DNA from: Catenulispora sp. GP43
Lineage (GTDB): Bacteria > Actinomycetota > Actinomycetes > Streptomycetales > Catenulisporaceae
Reading direction: 5' to 3'
DNA: 64,000 bases
Assembly: GCF_041260665.1 (NCBI RefSeq)
Contig: NZ_JBGCCT010000003.1
Span: 248,001-312,000 of the forward strand
The notes under the pieces are model-generated. The model was given only the letters and a program-made list of their open reading frames with translations. It did not search any database and had not been told where the DNA came from. Shown here in pieces: positions 1 to 7,846 of this stretch (position 1 is its first letter; each line of letters opens with the position of its first letter). The position numbers and the translations under genes are program-made.

Positions 1-164
1 ATCAGGATGTCGGTCAGCCCGGCGGTCACGGCTTCCTCGACGACGTATTGGATCGTCGGCTTGTCGATGACCGGGAGCATCTCCTTGGGTGTCGCCTTGG
101 TCGCCGGCAGGAACCTGGTACCCAGGCCTGCGGATGGGATGACTGCTTTGCGAACCTCCACCAT
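1..164 (-). CDS. galU: UTP-glucose-1-phosphate uridylyltransferase, N-terminal fragment (cut by window edge)
   Basis: Only the first ~54 codons are inside the window; the gene runs off the left edge. The visible protein begins [20 protein letters not shown] and continues into [12 protein letters not shown], which is the nucleotide-binding signature of bacterial GalU (G-G-x-GTR loop variant [10 protein letters not shown] and the KEMLP motif). GalU makes UDP-glucose from UTP and glucose-1-phosphate for envelope and storage polysaccharides. The start is ATG at 164. No Shine-Dalgarno is visible; a TAGCGT -10-like hexamer lies 8 nt upstream, so a leaderless transcript is possible. The rest of the protein cannot be judged. 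Confidence 0.93.
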   Translation of the reverse strand, partial: MVEVRKAVIPSAGLGTRFLPATKATPKEMLPVIDKPTIQYVVEEAVTAGLTDIL

Positions 165-178
165 GAATCGGGACGCTA

Positions 179-865
179 TCAGGTGATGCGCCAACTTCCA
201 TGAGAGTCTCGTTTAGCTGCCATGAGTTGTTCATCAGCGACCCGCAACAGAGTCGCGGCATGCGTCCCGTGGTCGGGGAAGATCACACCGCCCACGGAGA
301 TCGTCAACTGGAACGGCCCCTGCTCCGAGTCGCCGTCCGGACCTGCATCGAAAGTGAGTTTGCGGACCGCGTAGCAGAGCCGTTCCGCGACTTTCGCAGC
401 GGTCTCGGCGTTGGTGCCGGGAAGGATGAGGACGAACTCCTCGCCGCCGTATCTGGCGAAAGTGTCGGCGTGTCGCACTTCCAGCGCCAAACGCTGCGCC
501 AACTCCCGGAGCACCGCCGAGCCCCGCTGATGGCCGTACCCGGCGTTCACCTGGCGGAAGTCGTCGACATCGATCATCAGCAGCGCGCCGCCCACGCCGG
601 TGGCCCGCGCGGCTTCGAGCTCCCGGGCCAGCGCGCCCTGCAGGTACCGGTAGTTCCACACCCCGGTCAGCGGATCGAGCGCGGACAGCCGCTCCAGGTC
701 CTCCCGGCCCTGTTCCAGCCCGGTCACCTCGCTGGCGGCCTGGGCCAGGGCGGTGCGGGTGGTCTCCTCCACGTGCTCCAGGCGACGGCGCAGGGCCAGG
801 TTCATGCCGGCCAACGCGGCACAGGCCACGGCCAGCAACACCAAGACCACCGCCGTGAGAGACAT
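179..865 (-). CDS. Membrane-anchored GGDEF diguanylate cyclase
   Basis: 228 aa. An N-terminal hydrophobic helix (residues 3-25) anchors the protein. It is followed by a short predicted coiled coil (28-60) and one GGDEF domain (about 61-228). The active-site signature is intact as GGEEF (140-144), and an RxxD inhibitory site (R131-D134) sits five residues before it, so it should make cyclic di-GMP and be product-inhibited. There is no sensory domain beyond the anchor. A GAGAGGAG ribosome site precedes the ATG at 865. It is divergent from the folate cyclo-ligase gene with only ~40 bp between them. In actinomycetes c-di-GMP controls development through BldD; that link is family knowledge, not visible here. 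Confidence 0.9.
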   Translation of the reverse strand: MSLTAVVLVLLAVACAALAGMNLALRRRLEHVEETTRTALAQAASEVTGLEQGREDLERLSALDPLTGVWNYRYLQGALARELEAARATGVGGALLMIDVDDFRQVNAGYGHQRGSAVLRELAQRLALEVRHADTFARYGGEEFVLILPGTNAETAAKVAERLCYAVRKLTFDAGPDGDSEQGPFQLTISVGGVIFPDHGTHAATLLRVADEQLMAAKRDSHGSWRIT

Positions 866-906
866 CGGTGGGACTCCTCTCGCGGCCTGGCATTCTTGAG
901 CACAGC

Positions 907-1554
907 ATGACTAATCAATTCAACGACCCGGGCCTTGCCAAGGGCACGATCCGGTCACGGTTGCTGGCCGCCCGGCGCGCGTGCGCCCCCGAGAGGCGTG
1001 CGGCGTGGGCGGCTGCGGCGTGCGAAGTGCTGGTGGGGCAGATGAGTGGGGCGGACGTGGTCGCCGCCTACGCTTCGTTCGGCACCGAGCCGGACACCGG
1101 CCCGCTGCTGGCGGGATTGCGTGGGCGCGGTATCCGCGTCCTGCTACCTATTCTAGAGAATGACATGGACCTGTCGTGGGGGTGGTTTTCCGGCCCTGAT
1201 TCACTCGTTCGAAGGATCCCGCCCGGAGGCTCCCGGCCGAGCCCCATCCCCGAGCCCGCCGAGTCACTGGGCCGGGACGCTGTGCTGTCAGCCTCCTGGA
1301 TCGTGGTGCCGGCGCTGGCGGTGTCCCCCGACGGCGTCCGCATGGGGCGCGGCGGCGGCAGCTACGACCGGGTGCTGACCAGGATCGAGGCGTCCCCCCG
1401 CGCCGCACGCCCCCGGGTGGCGGCCCTGCTCTACCCCGGCGAGCTCGACGTCGACCTCCCGGTCGAGCCCCACGACCGCGCGGTCGACATGGCGGTCGCC
1501 GGGGAAAGCGTTCGCCACTGGGACGAATCTCCCGGCGGGGTTCTCTCGCGCTGA
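907..1554 (+). CDS. 5-formyltetrahydrofolate cyclo-ligase
   Basis: 215 aa from ATG 907. The protein carries the family N-terminus (KGTIRSRLLAARR), the central A-x-Y-x-S-F-x-x-E segment (VAAYASFGTEPDTG) and the conserved C-terminal phosphate-binding loop RMGRGGGSYDRVL, ending in the usual DxP-x-x-x-H-D-x-x-VD tail. It converts 5-formyl-THF to 5,10-methenyl-THF using ATP and so protects one-carbon metabolism. A GTG at 868 would extend it by 13 residues, but that region shows no family similarity and would nearly abut the divergent cyclase start, so 907 is preferred. It is followed after 11 bp by the PP2C phosphatase gene, probably in the same transcript. Confidence 0.9.
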   Translation: MTNQFNDPGLAKGTIRSRLLAARRACAPERRAAWAAAACEVLVGQMSGADVVAAYASFGTEPDTGPLLAGLRGRGIRVLLPILENDMDLSWGWFSGPDSLVRRIPPGGSRPSPIPEPAESLGRDAVLSASWIVVPALAVSPDGVRMGRGGGSYDRVLTRIEASPRAARPRVAALLYPGELDVDLPVEPHDRAVDMAVAGESVRHWDESPGGVLSR

Positions 1555-1565
1555 GGCGGCCGCTA

Positions 1566-3953
1566 GTGGCAGACTCGGCGCTTAAAGAACGTCAGGGTTC
1601 GGCAGAGCGGTTGGTACCTCACATGCGACGTCAGCCGGGGACCGGGGAACAGCTCCCGCATGCCCGGCCGCAACCACCCGCCGAGCTCGTACCCGCGAAC
1701 AGCACCCAGACCTCGGCGATCTCGGTGCTCGAGGCCCTGCCCGACCCGGTGGTGGTGCTGAACCACCGGGGCCAGATCACCGGCTGGAACCCCGCCGCCG
1801 AGGAGCTCTTCGGCTGGTACGGCGAAGAGGTCCTGGGCCGGCCGTGGACCGAGTTCGTGGTCGCCGACGGCACCAACGGCAACGCTCTGTCACACCTGGA
1901 CTCCATCGGGTCGACCGTCCAACGCGGCGGTACGTGGGAAGGTTCCTTCCCCATCACCACGCGCAACGGCGACTCCCTGCTCGCCCGGGTGCGGGCCGCG
2001 CCGATGATGAACGGCGGCATGGTCACCGGCACCGTGGTGACCGCGATCGACCTGTTCGGCTCCGACGCCAGCCGGGACGACCAGCAGCGCGCCGCCGCGC
2101 GGGCCGCTGTGCGCGCCGCGGTGCTGTCGCGCGCGGGCATGCAGTTGGGGACCTCACTGGACACCGGCCGGACGCTCGCCGCGCTGGCCGAGATCCTGGT
2201 CCCGGCGTTCGCCGACACCTGTGTCGTGGACCTGCTGGATGAGAACGGCGTCGCACAGCGTCTGGTGACAGTGCACAGTACGGACACCTCTCCGTGTCCC
2301 CCAATGCGTGCGGGTACGGAGATCCAATACCCCGCGCGCCATCCCTGTGACCGCGCGCTGCGGACCGGCCGTCCGGTCCTCATCCAGGGCGCGCCGAGGG
2401 TCAAGGCCCTGGACCAGGATGAGGAGTGCGACCGCAAGGCGCTCCTGCTGGACGCGAAGTCGCTGATCGCCGTTCCGCTGCTGGCGCCCAGCGGGGTGCG
2501 CGGAGTGCTCGCCATCGCCCTGACCGAGGACGCCGACCCCACGCCCCGGTACGACACGGCGGACCTGGAGCTCGTCGAGGAGCTGGCGGCGCGGGCCGGG
2601 CTGGCCCTGGAGAACGCGGCCATGTTCGACCGGCAACGGACGCTGGCCCTGGCGCTGCAGAAGTCTCTGCTGCCGACCGACCTCCCGCTGCCTGACGGCG
2701 TCTCCATCCGCGTCGGCTATGCGCCGGGCGCCGCTTCCGAAGTCAGCGGCGACTTGTATGACGTCGTCGAGCTGTCGGCCGGACGGATCGGCGTGGTCAT
2801 CGGGGACGTCCAGGGACGCGGTGCGCACGCCGCCGCGGTGATGGGACAGTTGCGCGCCGCGCTGCGTGCATACGCCGTATTGGATGTGCAGCCCGGCCAG
2901 TTGCTGTCGTACCTGGACGAACTGGTCCGCGGGCTGAACGAGGAGATCCTCGTCACCTGCGTATACGCGATCTACGACCCCTTCACGCGGCGCTGCGCTT
3001 TAGCCAACGCCGGACATCCGCCGCCGTTGTTGGCCTCCGCGCACGGCACTTATCCGATGGAAGTCCCGCCGGACGTCCCGCTGGGCATCGGCCCGCTGGG
3101 GCCCGGCGGCGGCAAGGGCGCCGTGCAGTTCGAGGACCACATCTTCAGCATCCCTCCGGGGGACGTGCTGGTGATGTACACGGACGGGGTCGTGGAACGG
3201 CGCGACCAGTCGGTGGACACCGGTGTGCGCACGCTGTGTCTGGCCATCGAGCGCGTGGTGCGCGAGCCCCGGGCGATCTGCCGGGCCGCTTTGCGCGCCG
3301 CCGGCAGCGGGGCGCATGACGACCAGGCGGTACTCGCCATGGCGACGTCCACTGTGGATCTGCCGCTGTCGCGCCTGGCCCTGCCGGCGCGTCCCGAAGC
3401 GGCGTTCGCAGCCCGGCACCACACCCGGGCCGTGCTTCGCGAGTGGGGCCTTAGCGAGCACGCCGAGCTGGCCGAGCTGCTGGTCTCCGAGCTGATCACC
3501 AACGCGGTGCGGCACGCCAGCAGCCCGCGGCCGACCCCGTGGTCCTTCTCCGACTCCGACCAGTACCCCGAGCCCGAGCCGCCGCCGATGGCCGAGGACA
3601 TGATGGAGCTGGCGGCCGTCCGGGAGTACGCCGACCACCTCGGCGCCCTGGACGAGGACAACGAGATGGACCTGCTCGCCGAGCCCGGCCTGCTGGACGA
3701 GCTGGGGATGCTGGACGGCACCCTGGCCGCCCCCGGCGGCTCGCGGCGGCTGGACCTGGTGCTGCGCCGGGGCCTGCGGGCGCTGTGGATCGAGGTCCAC
3801 GACCCGGACGTGCGGCTGCCCCGGATCCGGCAGGCGGCGGAAACAGATGAGGGCGGTCGCGGGTTGTATCTGGTGGACGCGCTGTCGGCGCGGTGGGGCG
3901 CGCGGCCCACCGACGCCGGGAAGTTCGTCTGGTTCGAGATCCCGCTGTTCTGA
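1566..3953 (+). CDS. PAS-GAF-PP2C (SpoIIE-type) phosphatase with C-terminal anti-sigma kinase-like ATPase domain
   Basis: 795 aa from GTG 1566. Order of domains: PAS (about 53-165; VLEALPDPVVVLN... ITGWNPAAEELFGW), GAF (about 190-350), SpoIIE/RsbU-type PP2C phosphatase (about 375-590; metal-binding GDLYD and GDVQGRG, then YTDGV), and an RsbW-like HATPase (about 605-795; N-box SELITNAVRH, G-box GGRGLYLVD). This is the common actinobacterial one-component partner-switching protein: it dephosphorylates an anti-anti-sigma factor and may phosphorylate it too. It is cytosolic, with no membrane segment. A ~70-residue acidic, Pro-rich insert (about 654-725) separates the N-box from the rest of the ATPase fold. 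The gene lies 11 bp behind the folate cyclo-ligase. The cognate STAS target is not in this window. Confidence 0.9.
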   Translation: MADSALKERQGSAERLVPHMRRQPGTGEQLPHARPQPPAELVPANSTQTSAISVLEALPDPVVVLNHRGQITGWNPAAEELFGWYGEEVLGRPWTEFVVADGTNGNALSHLDSIGSTVQRGGTWEGSFPITTRNGDSLLARVRAAPMMNGGMVTGTVVTAIDLFGSDASRDDQQRAAARAAVRAAVLSRAGMQLGTSLDTGRTLAALAEILVPAFADTCVVDLLDENGVAQRLVTVHSTDTSPCPPMRAGTEIQYPARHPCDRALRTGRPVLIQGAPRVKALDQDEECDRKALLLDAKSLIAVPLLAPSGVRGVLAIALTEDADPTPRYDTADLELVEELAARAGLALENAAMFDRQRTLALALQKSLLPTDLPLPDGVSIRVGYAPGAASEVSGDLYDVVELSAGRIGVVIGDVQGRGAHAAAVMGQLRAALRAYAVLDVQPGQLLSYLDELVRGLNEEILVTCVYAIYDPFTRRCALANAGHPPPLLASAHGTYPMEVPPDVPLGIGPLGPGGGKGAVQFEDHIFSIPPGDVLVMYTDGVVERRDQSVDTGVRTLCLAIERVVREPRAICRAALRAAGSGAHDDQAVLAMATSTVDLPLSRLALPARPEAAFAARHHTRAVLREWGLSEHAELAELLVSELITNAVRHASSPRPTPWSFSDSDQYPEPEPPPMAEDMMELAAVREYADHLGALDEDNEMDLLAEPGLLDELGMLDGTLAAPGGSRRLDLVLRRGLRALWIEVHDPDVRLPRIRQAAETDEGGRGLYLVDALSARWGARPTDAGKFVWFEIPLF

Positions 3954-4106
3954 CGTCCTGTTCTGTCGCGGAACGCGGCCGTGTGAGCGGCCCCGTGGGT
4001 GAGGTGTGTCACAGGACCGCCCCACCGCATTGGACAGTCCGCGCGCCTTTCCCGCAGAATTGGCAGTCTGGCGGCCAGAGTGCCAGGTCGATGAAGGAGT
4101 TTCCCC

Positions 4107-4484
4107 GTGCCGACTTACCAGTACCAGTGCAAGGACTGCGGTGAGGCGCTGGAGGTCGTGCAGAAGTTCACGGACGACGCGCTGACCGTCTGCCCGAACT
4201 GCCAGGGCGAACTGCGCAAGGTCTTCTCCGCTGTGGGCATCGTGTTCAAGGGCAGCGGCTTCTACCGGACCGACAGCCGCTCGTCGTCGAGTTCGTCCAC
4301 GCCGCCGGCGTCGTCGAACGGTTCCTCGGGGTCCTCGGACTCGAAGAGCTCCGGCGGCTCCGGGAGTTCGAGCGGCTCGGGCAGCTCGGGCAGCTCGTCG
4401 AAGGGCGAGTCGTCGTCCTCCTCGTCGAGCACGTCCTCCTCGTCGTCGTCAAGCTCGGGCTCGTCTTCGTCCACAAAGAGCTGA
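4107..4484 (+). CDS. FmdB-family zinc-ribbon protein with long serine tail
   Basis: 125 aa. The N-terminal ~50 residues are a standard FmdB/CxxC_CXXC_SSSS zinc ribbon (MPTYQYQCKDCGEALEVVQ, then CPNCQGELRKVFS), with two CxxC knuckles for one zinc. From residue ~58 the protein is nearly pure serine with Gly, Pro, Lys and Asp, encoded by TCG/TCC/AGC runs, and is surely disordered. FmdB proteins are widespread and small, and the function is not firmly known; the acronym comes from amidase regulation. A GAAGGAG ribosome site (4092-4099) supports the ATG at 4107. The serine run makes a spurious Asp/Glu-rich reading frame on the other strand, which is not a gene. It heads toward the DnaA-box region and the CpaB-like gene. 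Confidence 0.88.
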   Translation: MPTYQYQCKDCGEALEVVQKFTDDALTVCPNCQGELRKVFSAVGIVFKGSGFYRTDSRSSSSSSTPPASSNGSSGSSDSKSSGGSGSSSGSGSSGSSSKGESSSSSSSTSSSSSSSSGSSSSTKS

Positions 4485-4495
4485 GCGCCGCCCGG

Positions 4496-4537
4496 TTGTC
4501 CACCGGGTTATCCACAGATCCACCCCGGTTATCCACA
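4496..4537. promoter_or_regulatory. Cluster of DnaA-box-like sites
   Basis: Two exact TTATCCACA boxes at 4508-4516 and 4529-4537 lie in the same orientation 21 bp apart, about two helical turns. A relaxed TTGTCCACC is at 4496-4504 and a degenerate inverted copy at 4553-4561. They fill the 137-bp gap between the FmdB and SAF genes. There is no dnaA/dnaN pair here, so this is not oriC as usually organised. It could be a regulatory or titration site. The match to the consensus is seen; DnaA binding is inferred. Confidence 0.5.
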
Positions 4538-4621
4538 GGTCGCCCGGCGACCGGTGGACACCGTTGACGACCCCCTCGGATCATTACTCCCCGAAGCGTC
4601 CTGACTACGCAAGGGGGAGCA

Positions 4622-5176
4622 ATGCCCGCCGTCACCACCGCCCGCCCGAAGCTCGCCGCCCGCCTGCCCGGCCGGCGCCGCTGGTCGCGCACCCGGCGGC
4701 TGCGCGTCATCGGCGCCGCCGGTTTCGCCGGCGTCTCGATGGCCCTGCTGACCGCCGAGCACTCGGCCCCGCCACCGCGCCGGCCGCCCCGCTTCGCGGC
4801 GGAATCCCTGATGAGCGGCCTGGTCGCGGTCCCGGTGCGGTTCGCCGACGCCGGCAGCACCGGATACCTGCGCCCCGGCGACCGGATCGACGTCCTGGCC
4901 GCCCGCGACGCCGGGCCGGGCGGACCGCCGGGCCCGCCGGACACCGCCCCCGGCCCGGTCCCGGAGCCCGGTACGGACCCGCCACGGGGTGAGACGGCGG
5001 TCGCGATGGACGTCTCAGTCCTCGAGATCGCGCACCCCGCGGACGCCGGCTCCCTGACCCGCTCCGCGCCGGACGACGGCGGTCTGGTGTTCCTGGCTGT
5101 GGACAACGCGACCGCCGCGCGGCTGGCCCGTGCCGCCGTCGCGGACCGCCTGAGCTACGCGCTGCGCCATGGCTGA
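4622..5176 (+). CDS. SAF-domain protein, CpaB/RcpC-like
   Basis: 184 aa. A basic N-terminus (KLAARLPGRRRWSRTRRLR) leads into a membrane helix (about 28-45) and an extracytoplasmic SAF/CpaB-type region with the typical ...VAVPVRFADAGSTGYLRPGDRIDVLAA (about 65-92). A Pro/Gly-rich loop follows, then a second conserved stretch (VFLAVDNATAARLARAA). CpaB/RcpC proteins take part in Flp (Tad) pilus assembly at the outer surface. In Gram-positive actinobacteria isolated copies like this are common and their job is unclear. The start ATG 4622 has a strong AGGGGGAG ribosome site. It stands alone here, far from the tad genes at the right edge of the window, so the pilus link is only suggestive. Confidence 0.75.
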   Translation: MPAVTTARPKLAARLPGRRRWSRTRRLRVIGAAGFAGVSMALLTAEHSAPPPRRPPRFAAESLMSGLVAVPVRFADAGSTGYLRPGDRIDVLAARDAGPGGPPGPPDTAPGPVPEPGTDPPRGETAVAMDVSVLEIAHPADAGSLTRSAPDDGGLVFLAVDNATAARLARAAVADRLSYALRHG

Positions 5177-5223
5177 GCGCGCCCTTGCCCCACTGGGGGA
5201 AGAAATCTACCCTGCCGATCATC

Positions 5224-5895
5224 ATGGACATTTACGAAGCGCTCTACACCACCCGGGCCATGCGCCGGGTCGAGCCCGACCCGATCCCGGAGTCCGTCCA
5301 GGCCCGCATCCTGGACGCCGCGATCCGCGCACCCTCCGGCGGCAACGGCCAGAACTGGCGGTTCCTGCTCCTGGACGACCCCGAGAAGAAGAAGCTGATC
5401 GGCCCGCTCTACCGCGACGCCCTCGACCAGCTCTACAAGACCGTCTACGCGCCGATGATCGCCGCCATCGAGGCCGACCCGGACAGCCCCGAGTCCCGGC
5501 AGATGGCCAAGGTCACCAGGTCCTCGCAGTGGCTCGGCGAGCACTTCGAAGAGGTCCCGCTGTTCCTGTTCGCCTTCGTCCAGCGCGACCGCACCGGCGG
5601 CTCGATCTTCCCGGCGGTCTGGAACGCGCAGCTGGCCGCCCGGGCCCAGGGTGTCGGCAGCGCACTGACCTCGATCCTCGGCGGCTTCCATGACGCCGAG
5701 GTCAAGGAGATCCTCGGCGTCCCGGCCGACGAGAAGTGGACCCAGTCCTGCTGCGTGTCCTTCGGCTACCCGACCGGCCGCTGGGGCGTCGCCCCGCGCC
5801 GTCCCGTGCACGAGGTCTCGTACCGGAACAGCTGGGGCGAGCCGGTGGGCTTCACCGTCGACGAACCGCTGTGGCAGCCGCCCGCCGAGTCCTGA
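5224..5895 (+). CDS. Nitroreductase-family FMN oxidoreductase
   Basis: 223 aa from ATG 5224 (MDIYEALYTTRAMRRVEPDPI). The N-terminal TTRAMRR is the FMN-contact motif. It is followed by the APSGGNGQNWRFLLLDD segment, and a late GxGS segment (AQGVGSALTSILGG) closes the FMN site. The family reduces nitroaromatics, quinones or enones with NAD(P)H; many actinobacterial members are F420- or FMN-dependent reductases of unknown substrate. A TTG at 5185 would add 13 residues, but the family normally starts at MDxYEA. The gene lies 47 bp downstream of the SAF gene, and its 3' end faces the Lys/Glu-rich gene on the opposite strand with 4 bp between the stops. Confidence 0.87.
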   Translation: MDIYEALYTTRAMRRVEPDPIPESVQARILDAAIRAPSGGNGQNWRFLLLDDPEKKKLIGPLYRDALDQLYKTVYAPMIAAIEADPDSPESRQMAKVTRSSQWLGEHFEEVPLFLFAFVQRDRTGGSIFPAVWNAQLAARAQGVGSALTSILGGFHDAEVKEILGVPADEKWTQSCCVSFGYPTGRWGVAPRRPVHEVSYRNSWGEPVGFTVDEPLWQPPAES

Positions 5896-5899
5896 CCGC

Positions 5900-6418
5900 C
5901 TACCCGAGGGCCTTCTCCTGGATCAGGTCGGTCAGGGACCTGACGGCGTCGGCCTTGGCCGGCGACTCGGCCGCGTCGCGCAGCTCCGTGAGCCGGTCCA
6001 GGACGTCGTGCACGTCGGTGTCGGGGGAGGCGGCCTCGTCGAGGTCCACCACGACGACGGCGTCCGCGTCGGCGTACTGGACCCGCCCCTCCTTCAGGAC
6101 GACAAGCGTCTTGGTGCCGCCGGCGGCCTTGCGAGGGGCGCTCTTGCGCTTCGGCTTGGCCGCCTTCTTCTCGTCCTTGTCGTCTTTCTCCTCTTTCTCT
6201 TCCTTCTCCTCGCGCGGCTCCTTCTCCTCCCCGGCCGGCTCCGGGTCGGCGACCGCCTCCGCGGGGAAGTCCTCCTCCGCAGGGACCTCCCCCTCCGCGG
6301 GCGCCGGCGGTTCGACGTCCTGCTGCTGCGGGATGTCAACGACTTCCCCGGGTCCTTCCTGATCCTGGTTCTGTGGCATCGCCGAGGGAGACATCGGGGG
6401 CACGGTCGTGACGTTCAT
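5900..6418 (-). CDS. Hypothetical protein with acidic/Lys-Glu-rich middle and conserved-looking C-terminus
   Basis: About 172 aa from ATG 6418 (GTG 6424 is an alternative, two codons earlier). Residues ~1-60 are Pro/Glu-rich, ~60-90 are a charged K/E/D block with (EEKEEKDDKDEKK)-type composition, then a basic PKRKSAPRKAA patch. The last ~75 residues look folded (TKTLVVLKEGRVQYADADAVVVVDLDEA... DVHDVLDRLTELRDAA). I do not recognise the family. There are no membrane segments or signal peptide. Its start is divergent from the serpin gene, 80 bp away, and its stop is 4 bp from the nitroreductase stop. Codon use is GC-rich like its neighbours, so it is likely a real gene. Confidence 0.6.
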   Translation of the reverse strand: MNVTTVPPMSPSAMPQNQDQEGPGEVVDIPQQQDVEPPAPAEGEVPAEEDFPAEAVADPEPAGEEKEPREEKEEKEEKDDKDEKKAAKPKRKSAPRKAAGGTKTLVVLKEGRVQYADADAVVVVDLDEAASPDTDVHDVLDRLTELRDAAESPAKADAVRSLTDLIQEKALG

Positions 6419-6498
6419 GACCACTTCAACGATCGACCCCGGACACGGTCACCCCCCTCCGGGGGAAACCGGATCGGCCCCGCCTGCGTCCAATCCGC

Positions 6499-7779
6499 AT
6501 GCCACGCAAGCAGATAGCCGCGATCGCCGCCGCATCCCTGGCCGCTCTGACGGCGTGCTCGTCCTCCGGCGGCACCTCGTCGGCGGGCGGTTCGCTGGTG
6601 CGCGCCGACGCCGCGCGGGCGATCGTCGCCGAGCCCGACGAGACCGCCGCCGCGGCCGCCGTGAACAGCTTCGGCGTGGACGTCTTCCACTCCGTCGCGG
6701 ACCGGGACGAGGGCGACGTCATGATCTCCCCGGCCAGTCTGGCCACGGTGCTGACCATGCTGATGCCCGGCGCGAAGGGGCAGACCGCGGACCAGATGGC
6801 CAAGGCCCTGCACACCACCATGCCCGCCGACCGGTTCGCGGACGCGCTCGGCGCCCTGGACTCGGCTACCGCGCAGCGCGTCCTCGCCGACAAGGCGGAC
6901 CTGCAGCAGTACGACACGGTGTGGGCGCAGAAGGGGTACGGCATCCAGCAGCCGTATCTGCGGACCCTGGCCTCGGCCTTCGACGCCGGCGTCCGCGAGA
7001 CCGACTTCACGAACCCGGAGAACGCGCGCCAGACGATCGACAAGACGGTCGAGGATCAGACCAACGGCCTCATCAAGGACCTCTTCGGTCCCGGCTCGGT
7101 ATCCGCCGACACCCGGCTGGCCCTCACCGACGCCCTGTACCTCAAGGCGCAGTGGGCCACCCCCTTCGCGAAGTACATGACCTCGGACAAGCCGTTCCAC
7201 CTCACCGACGGCACGACCGCGAACGTCTCCACGATGGGGAGCAGGACGGATACCGCCTATGCCCAGGGCAACGGCTGGCAATACGCAGAACTGCCCTACC
7301 AGCAGGGCCACCTGGCGATGGGCATCGTGCTCCCGGCCGCCGGGTCCTTCGACGCGTTCCGCACCTCGCTGACCGCCGACCAACTCACCGCCATGACCTC
7401 CTCGGCGACGACGGTCCCGGTCGACCTGGAACTGCCGAAGTTCACCTTCGACACCAGCCGCCAGCTGAACGCCGCGCTCCAGACCCTGGGGATGAAGTCG
7501 CTCTTCGACCCGGCCTCCGCGGACCTGAGCGCCATCCCGGCCAAGGCCGAGCCGCTGTGGGTCGGCGCCGTCGTCCAGAAGACCCACGTCGCCGTGGACG
7601 AGGACGGCACCACGGCGGCCGCGGCCTCGGGCGTCACGGTCATCGCCGGCGCCGCGCCCGCGCAGCCGGTCCAGCAACCGGCCCAGATGCACGTCGACCG
7701 ACCCTTCCTCTTCTTGATCAGAGATACCGTGACCGGCCAGATCCTGTTCCTCGGCCAGGTGAGCGACCCCCGCGGCTGA
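6499..7779 (+). CDS. Serpin-family serine protease inhibitor, predicted lipoprotein
   Basis: 426 aa. An N-terminal signal ending in LAALTAC gives a lipobox with Cys20, so the protein should be lipid-anchored outside the membrane. The remainder is a full serpin fold: NSFGVDVFH, MISPASLATVLTMLMPGAKGQTADQM, the breach/shutter segments, and a C-terminal DRPFLFLIRD. The reactive-centre hinge is VDEDGTTAAAAS (E368 as P17, G370 as P15, T371 as P14, alanines at P12-P9), matching inhibitory serpins. Counting from E368 puts the scissile bond near G384-A385, suggesting an elastase- or subtilisin-like target; this is inference. No good ribosome site is visible at ATG 6499. Serpins are uncommon in bacteria. 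The gene stands alone, divergent from the acidic hypothetical gene. Confidence 0.92.
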   Translation: MPRKQIAAIAAASLAALTACSSSGGTSSAGGSLVRADAARAIVAEPDETAAAAAVNSFGVDVFHSVADRDEGDVMISPASLATVLTMLMPGAKGQTADQMAKALHTTMPADRFADALGALDSATAQRVLADKADLQQYDTVWAQKGYGIQQPYLRTLASAFDAGVRETDFTNPENARQTIDKTVEDQTNGLIKDLFGPGSVSADTRLALTDALYLKAQWATPFAKYMTSDKPFHLTDGTTANVSTMGSRTDTAYAQGNGWQYAELPYQQGHLAMGIVLPAAGSFDAFRTSLTADQLTAMTSSATTVPVDLELPKFTFDTSRQLNAALQTLGMKSLFDPASADLSAIPAKAEPLWVGAVVQKTHVAVDEDGTTAAAASGVTVIAGAAPAQPVQQPAQMHVDRPFLFLIRDTVTGQILFLGQVSDPRG

Positions 7780-7809
7780 CGCAGGCCTCGATCACACCCA
7801 CAGTCTTGC

Positions 7810-7839
7810 TGGACACCCGATCGGCCGACACTGGACAAT
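7810..7839 (+). promoter_or_regulatory. Candidate leaderless promoter of the FHA gene
   Basis: TGGACA (7810-7815), an 18-bp spacer and GACAAT (7834-7839), followed by 7 nt and the ATG at 7847. There is no Shine-Dalgarno, so transcription probably starts at the ATG itself. Confidence 0.45.
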
Positions 7840-7846
7840 CTCTTCC

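Noticed and set aside
4262-4474. Very acidic 70-codon frame antisense to the FmdB serine tail
   Set aside because: It is the complement of serine codon runs. It has no ribosome site and no third-position GC pattern of its own.
4496-4561. Origin of replication
   Set aside because: There are only two exact DnaA boxes, no AT-rich unwinding region and no dnaA/dnaN neighbours.
4246-5106. 286-codon frame antisense across FmdB and the SAF gene
   Set aside because: Arg/Pro/Gly-rich shadow frame. It spans two well-supported genes and an intergenic DnaA-box region, with no recognisable domain.
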